Shown piece by piece: positions 51,019 to 59,434 of a DNA stretch of 64,000 bases. How positions within the stretch are numbered: position 1 is the stretch's first letter; each line of letters starts with the position of its first letter. This DNA is from Cytobacillus oceanisediminis 2691. GTDB taxonomy: Bacteria > Bacillota > Bacilli > Bacillales > Cytobacillaceae. Location of the stretch: assembly GCF_007678455.1 (NCBI RefSeq), contig NZ_VEEP01000001.1, forward strand, positions 310,001-374,000. Direction: 5' to 3'. Made by a program: the position numbers and the translations under genes. The notes beneath the pieces are model-generated. The model did not search any database. It was not told where the DNA came from and saw nothing but the letters and a program-made list of their open reading frames with translations.

Positions 51019-51172
51019 GACTGGTTTTAAAAAAGCTCATTTTTACGGCGCTTATGGATATAACAAAAGTGGCCCGTCCAAATATTTTACCAGTGTGCTC
51101 CTGCATGTTTGATAACCTTATTGCGGTGGAAGAAGTTAATATACGATTCCAATACGAAATGAGGTTTGCAAA

Positions 51173-51583
51173 ATGGTACCGATTCAATCAAATATAGATG
51201 GCAAAGAGATCACAATGGGTGAGCTGAAGAAAAACCTGGAGCCGCTTGGCTTCACGCTGAACGGCAACTGGGAATATGACCATGCCTTCATCGATTACAA
51301 AATGAATGATGATCATGGTGACCAGCAGTATGTCAGGATTCCTTTCAAGTCAAAGGGCGGTCCGCTTGACGATGAGGGAACATTCGTCAAGATTGGGACA
51401 CCCTTCCTCCTGGATCACCAATTTGAAACAGATGTCGATGATGAAGGGAATATTGGTGCCCTGACTGGTTCTTTTGACCAGTTCAAATCACCTGCCGACA
51501 AGGACGCTCCATTTCCGGAGGAACTTATGGAACGTGGAAAAGTATTGGTCAGCAAAGCTGAACAGGCTCTGGGGACTTTATAA
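51173..51583 (+). CDS. yugN: YugN-like family protein
   Basis: The 136-residue soluble protein matches the YugN-like family: an N-terminal helix GELKKNLEPLGFTLNGNWEY, the strand DHAFIDYKMNDDHGDQQYVR, IPFKSKGGPLDDEGTFVKIG, and the DHQFETDVDDEGNIGALTGS segment. The function of the family is unknown; it is common in Bacillaceae. The ATG follows GAGG. It is a single gene with a terminator. Confidence 0.85.
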   Translation: MVPIQSNIDGKEITMGELKKNLEPLGFTLNGNWEYDHAFIDYKMNDDHGDQQYVRIPFKSKGGPLDDEGTFVKIGTPFLLDHQFETDVDDEGNIGALTGSFDQFKSPADKDAPFPEELMERGKVLVSKAEQALGTL

Positions 51584-51588
51584 ACGAA

Positions 51589-51620
51589 GAAGACAGCTTC
51601 CGATTAGGGAGCTGTCTTTT
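51589..51620 (+). terminator. Rho-independent terminator
   Basis: AAGACAGCT and AGCTGTCTT pair, with an inner TCC/GGG part, ending in TTTT. Confidence 0.8.
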
Positions 51621-51681
51621 CTATAGATATAAGGAAAAAATGATATACTGGAAAGCATAAGTTGTAATCTGGAGCGTGAGT

Positions 51682-52869
51682 TTGATCATGGAGAATAAGT
51701 TATATTATCAAGATGCTTACATAAAAAGCTTTACTGCTCAACTGATCAGGCAGGGAGCCGATGAGTCAGGCAGGAATTATGCAGTATTAACTCAGACAGC
51801 TTTTTACCCGACAGGCGGCGGACAGCCATTCGATACTGGCATTCTGAATGGTGTAGAAGTTGTGGATGTCGAGGAAATTGACGGAGAGATACGCCATTAC
51901 ATAAAAGAGCTGCTGGAAGAAGGAATGCCGATAGAAGGGGAAATTGATTGGGGCCGCCGGTTTGACCACATGCAGCAACATGCAGGACAGCATATTCTTT
52001 CGGCTGCTTTCGAGGAATTGTATGGCTATAAAACAGTCAGTTTCCATTTAGGGAAAGATATGCTCACAATTGATTTAGATACAGAAAGTCTGTCAGCGGA
52101 GGAAGCTGACAGGGTTGAGGAGCTGGCTAACCAGGTAATACTTGAAAATCGTCCAGTCATTACTAAATGGGTCGATGAAGACGAATTAAAGCAATACAAA
52201 CTCAGGAAAGCACTGTCAGTATCGAACAACATCAGGCTCGTCATCATACCTGAATTTGATTATAACGGCTGCGGAGGAACACACCCAAACAGTACAGCGG
52301 AAGTAGGCTACTTGAAAATCCTTGGATGGGAAAGGCAAAAGAAAATCATCCGGGTTGAGTTTGTATGTGGGCAAAGAGTTTTGAAGAAGCTCGGGCAAAA
52401 GCATGAAATCCTAAAAGAGCTGTCGGTCCTGCTGAATGCATCTGAACAGGATATGGTATCGGCCGTTAATAGACTGCTTGGCCAGAAAAAGACAACTGAA
52501 AAGTCAATCGAGGAAATGAGAGACCAATTACTTAAATATGAAGCAGCTGATCTCGCAGAAGCCAATACGGGAGCAATTATCAGCCGTGTTTATCAAAATA
52601 GGGGTATCCAGGAACTTCAAAGACTTGCAAGATTACTTGCTGAACAGGCAGATGACAAGGTATTCCTGTTAGTGGCCGAAAACGAAGACAAACTTCAATT
52701 TGTTTTTGCCCGGGGTAAGAACGCCCGGGGAAATTTGAAAGATTGGTCAAAACATGCTCTTTCATTAATTGACGGCAAAGGGGGAGGCAGCGATCAGCTT
52801 GTTCAGGGCGGAGGCAGGTTGATGCCAGGTGAGGAATTCATCAGAGAAATTACTAGGGTTATCCAATAA
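51682..52869 (+). CDS. Alanyl-tRNA editing protein (AlaX-L type, with DHHA1-like tail)
   Basis: The 395-residue protein has an AlaRS-like N-terminal strand region (TAFYPTGGGQPFDTG), the zinc-binding editing site HMQQHAGQHILSAAF near residues 94-108 and the second zinc motif CGGTH near 195-199. A coiled coil (residues about 255-285) and a DHHA1-like C-terminus ending GGGSDQLVQGGGRLMP follow. It hydrolyses mischarged Ser- or Gly-tRNA(Ala). The start is uncertain: TTG 51682 has GGAG 7 bases upstream, GTG 51676 is too close, and ATG 51688 is a little far. All give nearly the same protein. Confidence 0.88.
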   Translation: MIMENKLYYQDAYIKSFTAQLIRQGADESGRNYAVLTQTAFYPTGGGQPFDTGILNGVEVVDVEEIDGEIRHYIKELLEEGMPIEGEIDWGRRFDHMQQHAGQHILSAAFEELYGYKTVSFHLGKDMLTIDLDTESLSAEEADRVEELANQVILENRPVITKWVDEDELKQYKLRKALSVSNNIRLVIIPEFDYNGCGGTHPNSTAEVGYLKILGWERQKKIIRVEFVCGQRVLKKLGQKHEILKELSVLLNASEQDMVSAVNRLLGQKKTTEKSIEEMRDQLLKYEAADLAEANTGAIISRVYQNRGIQELQRLARLLAEQADDKVFLLVAENEDKLQFVFARGKNARGNLKDWSKHALSLIDGKGGGSDQLVQGGGRLMPGEEFIREITRVIQ

Positions 52870-53104
52870 TATGAACGCCTAATGAAAAATCCAGCATGAA
52901 TTCAGGAGTAATGACCCGGTTCATAAGAAGTGATTTTGGCAGTAAAGATAGTTTTCAAGCCGATATTTTTTAAAAAATCTCAAAAACACCAACTAATAAC
53001 CTATTTTTTACAGTGCAACTGGTTATAGATGAAAGTTTTACCATTTAAAAATAGGTTTGACTCCCTCATAATGGAATTCAACCAGAGAAATAGGGGGAAT
53101 CAGA

Positions 53105-53320
53105 ATGTATGAAGTTGAGAGAGGATCTGTAGAAGAGGCAATCATGATCCTGCAAAATCTCGGTCTTAAAGTGAATGAATACGAGAAGACGAATTCAATG
53201 ATTCCAGTAGATAAATATAAAGAGTTATTGGAATTCACGATTGCAGTAGCCAGGAAAACGAATGATATCACTGTCACAATAGATGAACTTATGGACGATA
53301 TAGAAGCGAGAATGGAATAA
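53105..53320 (+). CDS. Small hypothetical protein, 71 residues
   Basis: The ATG follows TAGGGGGAAT. The product is acidic and mostly helical (VERGSVEEAIMILQNLGLKV, KELLEFTIAVARKTNDITVT) with no Cys, signal peptide or known motif. No family is recognised. It is a single gene ended by a bidirectional hairpin. Confidence 0.6.
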   Translation: MYEVERGSVEEAIMILQNLGLKVNEYEKTNSMIPVDKYKELLEFTIAVARKTNDITVTIDELMDDIEARME

Positions 53321-53324
53321 CAGA

Positions 53325-53349
53325 AGAGCAGCCAGTGGGCTGCTCTTTT
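53325..53349. terminator. Bidirectional terminator between convergent genes
   Basis: AGAGCAGCC and GGCTGCTCT form a 9-bp stem with a short AGTG-type loop, then TTTT. Confidence 0.85.
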
Positions 53350-54223
53350 ATTTGGCCTGGGTTTTATCGATATATTCAAACAGGAACGACTGTCCATTTC
53401 GGTAAAAGCGCGGATCATAGATTCCGAGCTTCTCGCCATCATTGACGATGACCACAAATGGCGACCATTCGTAAAGCGTCTTCGCTTCAGGTTTCTTCGC
53501 AAAAAGCCCATTCAGGTCTGTTTCCTCAGAAGAAGTGAGCTCATATTGCAGCTTTCTGTCAGTAAACAGATTGTCCTGAAAGATTTTAACATTGCTGTCG
53601 TTTTTCGCAATTACTGAATATGTCCAAGGAATAAAGCCTGCTGAAAGAGCAATCTGCTTATAATCATTTTCATACTGATTATAGATTAACCAGCCCTGGA
53701 CGCTCTGGACAACAATGTGCAGCGCAATGAAAACCCATGCAAATTTAAAATAATAGGGGCTCTTCGCTTTATTTTTCCGGGAAGCAATAAAGGCTGTCCC
53801 AAGAATGAACCAGAATACAAAATCAATGATCGGTATTGTGCCGAAGGTGATCCTAATGTTTGAATACGGTTCTAGATAGCCTGTTCCCCAGGCGTTGAAC
53901 AAATCACTCGTATTATGGATAAAGACGGCCAGCCAGCCAAGGAAAAATAATTTGAGATCCTTCACTTTAAAAAGGAGAAAAGACAGCAATACAAATAACA
54001 ATGCCCAAATTGGCGTCAGAAACACAGAATGGGTGATGCCTCTGTGCCACATCTGATAAAGTCCATCAGTATCCCAAAATTGGGAAATGACGTCTATGTC
54101 AGGAATCTGGCTTGCGCCAACCGCGGTCAGCAAATAGGCACGCTTTTGCGTTTTCTCCATATGTTTTTTATCAACGGCTCCATATAAGGCTAAGCCGAAT
54201 AATGTATGGGTAACTGAATCCAC
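53348..54223 (-). CDS. yfhP: YfhP-type membrane-bound metal-dependent hydrolase family protein
   Basis: The 291-residue protein fits the YdjM/YfhP family. It has the N-terminal metal motif DSVTHTLFGLAL (His), then ASQIPDIDVISQ (Asp pair), MWHRGITHSVF (His pair) and FIHNTSDLFNAWGT (His, Asp), spread between about four to five membrane helices, with a soluble C-terminal domain. Members are predicted membrane hydrolases; the substrate is unknown. GTG 54223 lies 5 bases after AGGAGGTG. It is divergent from prfC. Confidence 0.85.
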   Translation of the reverse strand: MDSVTHTLFGLALYGAVDKKHMEKTQKRAYLLTAVGASQIPDIDVISQFWDTDGLYQMWHRGITHSVFLTPIWALLFVLLSFLLFKVKDLKLFFLGWLAVFIHNTSDLFNAWGTGYLEPYSNIRITFGTIPIIDFVFWFILGTAFIASRKNKAKSPYYFKFAWVFIALHIVVQSVQGWLIYNQYENDYKQIALSAGFIPWTYSVIAKNDSNVKIFQDNLFTDRKLQYELTSSEETDLNGLFAKKPEAKTLYEWSPFVVIVNDGEKLGIYDPRFYRNGQSFLFEYIDKTQAK

Positions 54224-54373
54224 TTTCGCACCTCCTGAAATATTATTATAATGCTTCCAGGAAAATAATTAAAAGTTCTGATATGCATTTGCAGGATTGC
54301 AAACTTTCCGCCAGAAAGATAAGATTAATTTTATGAGGAATTTTGCCTTTAAACAGAAAGGAAACATCAAATC

Positions 54374-55948
54374 ATGAAAAAATTACAAGATGAAGTATTA
54401 TCACGCAGAACGTTTGCGATTATATCACACCCGGATGCCGGGAAAACGACGCTTACGGAGAAACTGTTGTTATTCGGCGGCGCAATCCGTGACGCGGGTA
54501 CTGTAAAAGCGAAGAAAACAGGGAAGTTTGCGACGAGTGACTGGATGGAAATCGAAAAGCAGCGCGGAATTTCCGTAACCTCCAGTGTCATGCAATTCGA
54601 TTATGACGGTTTCAAGGTGAACATTCTCGACACACCTGGACACCAGGATTTCTCCGAAGACACCTACAGAACATTGACAGCTGTTGACAGCGCTGTGATG
54701 ATCATCGACTCAGCAAAAGGGATTGAGGACCAGACGCTCAAGCTCTTCAAGGTTTGCCGCATGAGAGGGATTCCAATCTTCACTTTTATCAATAAGCTGG
54801 ATCGCCAGGGGAAAGCGCCTCTTGAATTATTAGCTGAACTTGAAGAAGTGCTTGGCATCGAATCTTATCCGATGAACTGGCCAATCGGAATGGGTAAAGA
54901 ATTCCTCGGAATCTATGACCGTTTCAATAACCGGATCGAGCAATTCCGGGTTGATGAAGACAAAAGGTTTATTTCGTTAAATGAAGAAGGCGAAATTGAT
55001 GGAGACCATTCCATAAAAGAGTCTTCACTGTATGAACAGACATTAGAGGAAATCATGCTTTTGGATGAGGCTGGAAATGAATTTTCCAAGGAAAAGATTG
55101 TCGATGGTACATTAACGCCGGTATTCTTTGGCAGTGCCTTGACGACTTTCGGAGTCCAGACATTCCTTGATTCATATTTACAATTCGCACCTGCGCCACA
55201 GCCAAGGAACTCTACGGCAGGAGAAATTGATCCTAAATCTGAGGAATTCTCAGGATTTATTTTCAAAATCCAGGCCAATATGAACCCGGCCCATCGTGAC
55301 AGAATTGCTTTTCTGCGCATTTGCTCAGGAAAGTTCGAACGGGGAATGACCGTCCAGCTTAGCCGGACAGGAAAAACAATGAAGCTGGCGCAGTCCACCC
55401 AGTTCATGGCTGATGACCGCAGTACCGTTGAGGAAGCCGTTGCCGGTGATATCATCGGACTTTACGACCCGGGCACATACCAGATTGGCGATACCATCGT
55501 ATCTGGCAAGGAAGGGTTCCTATATGAAAAACTTCCGCAGTTCACACCCGAGCTTTTCGTTAGGGTTTCGGCCAAGAATGTCATGAAGCAAAAGCATTTC
55601 CATAAAGGAATCCAGCAGCTTGTCCAGGAAGGAGCCATCCAGCTGTTCAAGACATTGAAGACGGAAGAATACCTTCTCGGTGCTGTCGGACAGCTTCAAT
55701 TCGAAGTATTCGAAGCCAGGATGCGGAATGAATATAATGTTGAAGTCATCATGGAAAGACAAGGCTCCAAAATTGCCCGCTGGATCGAAGGCGACGATGT
55801 GAACGAGAATCTGTCCAGCTCCCGAAGCCTGCTTGTGGCGGACCGCTTTGACAAAAAAGTATTCCTGTTCGAAAATGAATTTGCCCTACGATGGTTCCAG
55901 GATAAAAATCCGGAAGTAAAACTTTATAACCCTATGGATGTATCCTAA
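54374..55948 (+). CDS. prfC: Peptide chain release factor 3
   Basis: The 524-residue GTPase has G1 [16 protein letters not shown], switch [16 protein letters not shown] and G4 [10 protein letters not shown], then domain II ([20 protein letters not shown]) and a C-terminal domain III with [15 protein letters not shown]. The layout and length match RF3, which recycles RF1/RF2 after termination. The N-terminal [12 protein letters not shown]-type start ([13 protein letters not shown]) is typical. AAAGGAAA precedes the ATG. B. subtilis lacks prfC while many other Bacillaceae have it. Confidence 0.93.
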   Translation: MKKLQDEVLSRRTFAIISHPDAGKTTLTEKLLLFGGAIRDAGTVKAKKTGKFATSDWMEIEKQRGISVTSSVMQFDYDGFKVNILDTPGHQDFSEDTYRTLTAVDSAVMIIDSAKGIEDQTLKLFKVCRMRGIPIFTFINKLDRQGKAPLELLAELEEVLGIESYPMNWPIGMGKEFLGIYDRFNNRIEQFRVDEDKRFISLNEEGEIDGDHSIKESSLYEQTLEEIMLLDEAGNEFSKEKIVDGTLTPVFFGSALTTFGVQTFLDSYLQFAPAPQPRNSTAGEIDPKSEEFSGFIFKIQANMNPAHRDRIAFLRICSGKFERGMTVQLSRTGKTMKLAQSTQFMADDRSTVEEAVAGDIIGLYDPGTYQIGDTIVSGKEGFLYEKLPQFTPELFVRVSAKNVMKQKHFHKGIQQLVQEGAIQLFKTLKTEEYLLGAVGQLQFEVFEARMRNEYNVEVIMERQGSKIARWIEGDDVNENLSSSRSLLVADRFDKKVFLFENEFALRWFQDKNPEVKLYNPMDVS

Positions 55949-55955
55949 ACAATTT

Positions 55956-55984
55956 GAGTCGGCATAATTTGCCGGCTCTTTTTT
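55956..55984 (+). terminator. Rho-independent terminator of prfC
   Basis: GAGTCGGCA and TGCCGGCTC pair with one wobble around TAATT, followed by TTTTTT. Confidence 0.85.
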
Positions 55985-56128
55985 GTGGGATTGGCAATCA
56001 ACCGGCTGCTTTGTGGGTCTGTTTTGGACCAGAAAAGATAAAAAGCCATGCGATGGGGATCAGCGGATGTGAGGATCTGCCCGAAAGCCTGCTATGACGG
56101 CAATTTTTTGTCAGATTTTTCTCTGATT

Positions 56129-57019
56129 TGCGGATAGAATATGGTCCGAGCTTGCTGCGTTCTCCGCCCGAAACCAGGAAGGGTGCAAGAATACGGTCGG
56201 AGCTTGCATTGTTCTGCGCCCGAAACCAGGAAGGGTGCAAGAATACGGTAGGAGCTTGCATTGTTCTGCGCCCGAAACCAGTAAGGGTCCAAGAATACGG
56301 TCGGAGCTTGCATTGTTCTGCGCCCGAAATCAGGAAGGGTCCAAGAATACGGTCGGAGCTTGCATTGTTCTGCGCCCGAAATCAGGAAGGGTCCAAGAAT
56401 ACGGTAGGAGCTTGCATTATTCTGCCCCCGAAATCAGGAAGGGTCCAAGAATATGGTAGGAGCTTGCATTGTTCTGCGCCCGAAACCAGGAAGGGTCCAA
56501 GAATATGGTAGGAGCTTGCATTGTTCTGCGCCCGAAACCAAGAAGGGTCCATTAATACGGTAGGAGCTTGCTTCGTTCTGCGCCCGAAATAAGGAAGGGT
56601 CCAAGAATACGGTCGGAGCTTGCTTCGTTCTGCGCCCGAAATAAAGAAGGGTCCAAGAATACGGTCGGTGCTTGCATTATTCTGCGCCCGAAATAAGGAA
56701 GGGTCCAAGAATATGGTAGGAGCTTGCATTGTTCTGCGCCCGAAACCAGGAAGGGTCCAAGAATATGGTAGGAGCTTGCTGCGTTCTCCACCCGAAATAA
56801 GGAAGGGTCCAAGAATACGGTAGGAGCTTGCTTCGTTCTGCGCCCGAAATAAAGAAGGGTCCAAGAATACGGTCGGAGCTTGCTTCGTTCTGCGCCCGAA
56901 ATAAGGAAGGGTCCAAGAATACGGTCGGAGCTTGCTGCGTTCTCCGCCCGATACCAAGAAGTGGCCATGCATATGGTCGGAGGTTGTTCCACACCATGCT
57001 CGAAATCCTGCTAGAAGGA
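56129..57019. repeat. Tandem array 2: about 17 units of 52 bp
   Basis: GGGTCC or GGGTGC begins at 56181, 56233, 56285, 56337 and 56389 and continues every 52 bases to 56909, with degenerate units at each end (56129 and 56961). The unit is about GGGTCCAAGAATACGGT, (A/C)GGAGCTTGC, a variable six-base stretch, then TGCGCCCGAAACCAGGAA. Variants are mixed along the array (CGGTAGG or CGGTCGG; CATTG, CTGCG or CTTCG; ACCAGG, ATCAGG or ATAAGG), as if shuffled by recombination. No stop codons fall in the units, so long meaningless frames are open on both strands. It lies between the prfC terminator and the promoter of the T-box leader. Confidence 0.92.
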
Positions 57020-57092
57020 TGCTTCAATCGCTTCTGCTCAAGTGCATGTCAGAACACCGCCTCCAAACTACAAACATACGACAGTTTTTTTC

Positions 57093-57121
57093 TTGACGTT
57101 CTATTACTTTCATAATATAGT
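57093..57121 (+). promoter_or_regulatory. Sigma-A promoter of the T-box/NhaC transcription unit
   Basis: TTGACG (57093-57098), a 17-base spacer and TATAGT (57116-57121). It lies about 75 bases after the last array unit. Confidence 0.8.
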
Positions 57122-57134
57122 ATTAGTATTCTAT

Positions 57135-57158
57135 AACGCTTTTATGCATAAAAGCGTT
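57135..57158 (+). repeat. Perfect 24-bp palindrome at the 5' end of the T-box leader
   Basis: AACGCTTT, the centre TATGCATA and AAAGCGTT form a fully symmetric 24-bp sequence that begins about 7 bases after the predicted transcription start. It can be a DNA operator or an RNA hairpin with an 8-bp stem and the loop UAUGCAUA. The same centre TATGCATA occurs in the palindrome at 2878-2897. Confidence 0.85.
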
Positions 57159-57159
57159 T

Positions 57160-57371
57160 AAGTGAAAAAGAAATATAGTGCTGACAGAAACTAGTAGAAT
57201 CCCCATGAGCAGCAAATAGAAACTGGATGGCAGATGAAAATCCAGGCAGTGGCAGATTCGAAATACACCTGTCTCAAAAAGGCACTGTTAACGAAGTGGG
57301 TAGACAAATTGTTTGCCAATTAGGGTGGTACCGCGGAGCTCCTTCGTCCCTATACGTTGAGGAGTTTTTTG
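57160..57371 (+). ncRNA. T-box leader, probably tyrosine-specific (UAC specifier)
   Basis: The leader has the invariant T-box AGGGTGGTACCGCGG at 57322-57336, followed by the complementary TCCTTCGTCCCT and a terminator (CTCCT with AGGAG, then TTTTTT, to 57370). At the base of Stem I, GACAG (57183-57187) pairs with CTGTC (57269-57273). The specifier loop reads AGUA on the 5' side and GAAAUACAC on the 3' side. With the codon placed one base after GAA, the specifier is UAC (57264-57266), tyrosine. Uncharged tRNA(Tyr) would then allow read-through into the carrier gene. Confidence 0.88.
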
Positions 57372-57399
57372 CATTTTACAACTAATTGGAGGAATCAGC

Positions 57400-58797
57400 A
57401 TGATACATCAAAATGAATCCATCACATTAAAAACTTCGGAGGCCGCAGCGGTTATAGTGCTGCTTTTGGCAGGTATAAGCTATGGCATGATCAAGCTGGA
57501 ATTAATGCCCCATATTCCTGTCATCATGGGAATCATGGCGCTGATGATTTATGGATTATTGAAAAAAATTAAGATGGCCGATCTTGAAAAAAGTATGGTT
57601 GAAGGTGCAAAGGCCGGCCTTGGCGCAGTAATGATATTTTTCTTCATCGGCATGCTTGTCAGCAGCTGGATTGCTGCTGGTACCATTCCGACTCTGATAT
57701 TTTTTGCATTCGATCTGGTGACTGGCAAATGGTTCTATGCAATTGTCTTTATCATCACATCTATAGTTGGATTGAGCATAGGAAGTTCGTTGACCACATC
57801 GGCAGTGATTGGGGTAGCTTTCATTGCAGTCAGTGAAGCACTGGGTTTCTCCCTGGCTATCACAGCCGGAGCGGTGATTTCTGGTGCCTTTCTGGGGGAT
57901 AAAATGTCGCCGCTATCTGATACGACGGTGCTCGCTTCAACCACTGTTAAGGTGGACCTGTTTGAACATATTAAAAATATGTCCTGGACAACGATCCCTG
58001 CTTTCTTCATTTCACTTATTTTATTTGGGTTTCTATCGCCAGAGCTCCATTCAGCGGATTTCACCCAACTAGCGAATTTGCAGAACACCCTTATGAAGAT
58101 GAACCTTGTACACTGGTACTCTTTGATTCCGCTGGCGGTCATCTTGGTTCTGGCTATTAAAAAAGTATCATCAATTATAACCCTTGCAGCAGGGACTCTC
58201 ACAGCGATGGCAATCAGTATGTTCATTGTCCCAAAGCAAGAGTGGAAAGCGCTGCCGGAAATTTTATATTCTGGCTATGTTTCCGAAAGCGGAAATGCCC
58301 AGTTGGATTCACTGTTGTCAAGGGGCGGAATTGAAAGCATGTTTTTCTCCATATCACTGGTTCTTCTTGCCTTGAGCATGGGCGGATTGTTATTCAAACT
58401 CGGGGTACTGCCCTCGTTATTACAAGGTCTTGCCGGCAGGCTTGAAAAAGGACCTGTGCTGATTGGTTCAGCCGCATTGTCTGCTCTCGGAATCAATTTG
58501 CTGATCGGTGAGCAATACCTTTCGATCCTTTTGACAGGGAATACATTCGCAGACCATTTTGAAAGAGCCGGGCTGCATGCGAAAAACCTGTCCCGAGTCC
58601 TCGAAGATGCAGGAACGGTAACCAATCCGCTTGTTCCCTGGAGCGTTTGCGGTGTTTTCCTCAGCAGCGTCCTGGGAGTCAGCACAATGGAGTATGTTCC
58701 CTTTGCATTCTTTTGCCTGCTGTCACCTGTATTGACCCTTGCAGCAGGTTTCACCGGTATAACTTTATCAAAGACTAGGAAAAACGCGGTAGCTTAG
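57400..58797 (+). CDS. NhaC-family Na+/H+ antiporter-like carrier, probable tyrosine transporter (YheL-like)
   Basis: The 465-residue protein has about 11-12 membrane helices and NhaC-family blocks: VEGAKAGLGAVMIFFFIGML near residues 67-86, SSLTTSAVIGVAFIAVSEAL, GAFLGDKMSPLSDTTVLAST near 163-182 and EDAGTVTNPLVPWSVCGVFL near 400-420. The family is annotated as Na+/H+ antiporters. The tyrosine-type T-box directly upstream indicates that this member supplies tyrosine, as predicted for YheL in other Bacillaceae. TTGGAGGA precedes the ATG. Its terminator overlaps the stop, and repeat array 3 follows. Confidence 0.85.
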   Translation: MIHQNESITLKTSEAAAVIVLLLAGISYGMIKLELMPHIPVIMGIMALMIYGLLKKIKMADLEKSMVEGAKAGLGAVMIFFFIGMLVSSWIAAGTIPTLIFFAFDLVTGKWFYAIVFIITSIVGLSIGSSLTTSAVIGVAFIAVSEALGFSLAITAGAVISGAFLGDKMSPLSDTTVLASTTVKVDLFEHIKNMSWTTIPAFFISLILFGFLSPELHSADFTQLANLQNTLMKMNLVHWYSLIPLAVILVLAIKKVSSIITLAAGTLTAMAISMFIVPKQEWKALPEILYSGYVSESGNAQLDSLLSRGGIESMFFSISLVLLALSMGGLLFKLGVLPSLLQGLAGRLEKGPVLIGSAALSALGINLLIGEQYLSILLTGNTFADHFERAGLHAKNLSRVLEDAGTVTNPLVPWSVCGVFLSSVLGVSTMEYVPFAFFCLLSPVLTLAAGFTGITLSKTRKNAVA

Positions 58798-58812
58798 GCT
58801 CCCGCGTTTTTT
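58781..58812 (+). terminator. Terminator overlapping the NhaC stop codon
   Basis: AACGCGG and CCGCGTT pair around the stop codon region (TAGCTTAGGCTC) and are followed by TTTT. Confidence 0.78.
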
Positions 58813-59205
58813 ATGCCGAGTATGTGCCCGAAATCCAAGAGAACAGAGGATTTGGGTAACATAAACTCTGAATATGTACCCGAAACCCGTGAGAACAGAG
58901 GATTTGGGTAACATAAACCCTGAATATGTGCCCGAAATCCAAGAGAACAGAGGATTTGGGTAACATAAACCCCGAGTATGTGCCCGTAATCTAAGAGAAC
59001 ACAGGATTTGGGTAACATAAACCCCGAGTATGTGCCCGAAACCAGGAAGAACAAAGGATTTGGGTAACATAAACCCCTAATATGTGCCCGAAACCAGGAA
59101 GAACAAAGGATTTGGGTAACATAAACCCCTAATATGTGCCCGAAACCAGGAAGAACAAAGGATTTGGGTAACATAAACCCTGAATATGTACCCTTAATCC
59201 AAATA
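58812..59205. repeat. Tandem array 3: about 8 units of 52 bp
   Basis: TTTGGGTAAC begins at 58851, 58903, 58955, 59007, 59059, 59111 and 59163, exactly 52 bases apart, with part units at both ends. The unit is TATGTGCCCGAAACCAGGAA, GAACAAAGGA, then TTTGGGTAACATAAACCCC. It shares the 16-base GCCCGAAACCAGGAAG with array 2 and the 12-base CAGGAAGAACAA with one unit of array 1. It lies directly after the NhaC terminator and before the RND pump gene. Frames on the minus strand across it are by-products. Confidence 0.92.
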
Positions 59206-59434
59206 ACTATCAAGTTGGGGCACCCGCCCTAATGAGAAATCTGGTGTCAGTTAGGGGATTTGAGTTTGATTAATCCGTTGCTTCATTTAAAATGGAGGGT
59301 ATGTTGAAAATTGTTCTAAACATTGCATATTGGATAGTTGAATTATCCTTGATGCTTCACTATATTAAGTATGGTATCTTTTTAAAAAAATGTCCGGTCA
59401 GTCATAAGGTTTTACCGCCGAAAGGAGTTAGCGT
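59206..59434. other. Intergenic region upstream of the RND pump gene
   Basis: About 230 AT-rich bases between array 3 and the next start. I see the ribosome site AAAGGAG and no other element I can name. No TetR-type regulator gene lies beside the pump. Confidence 0.4.

Noticed and set aside
56128-56992. Several long open frames on both strands (up to 196 codons) as repeat proteins
   Set aside because: They result from a stop-free unit whose length is not a multiple of 3. They lack ribosome sites, overlap each other in all frames and have no sensible composition.
58768-59213. Minus-strand frames of 100 and 139 codons
   Set aside because: They are translations of array 3 with no ribosome site, and they overlap the NhaC terminator.
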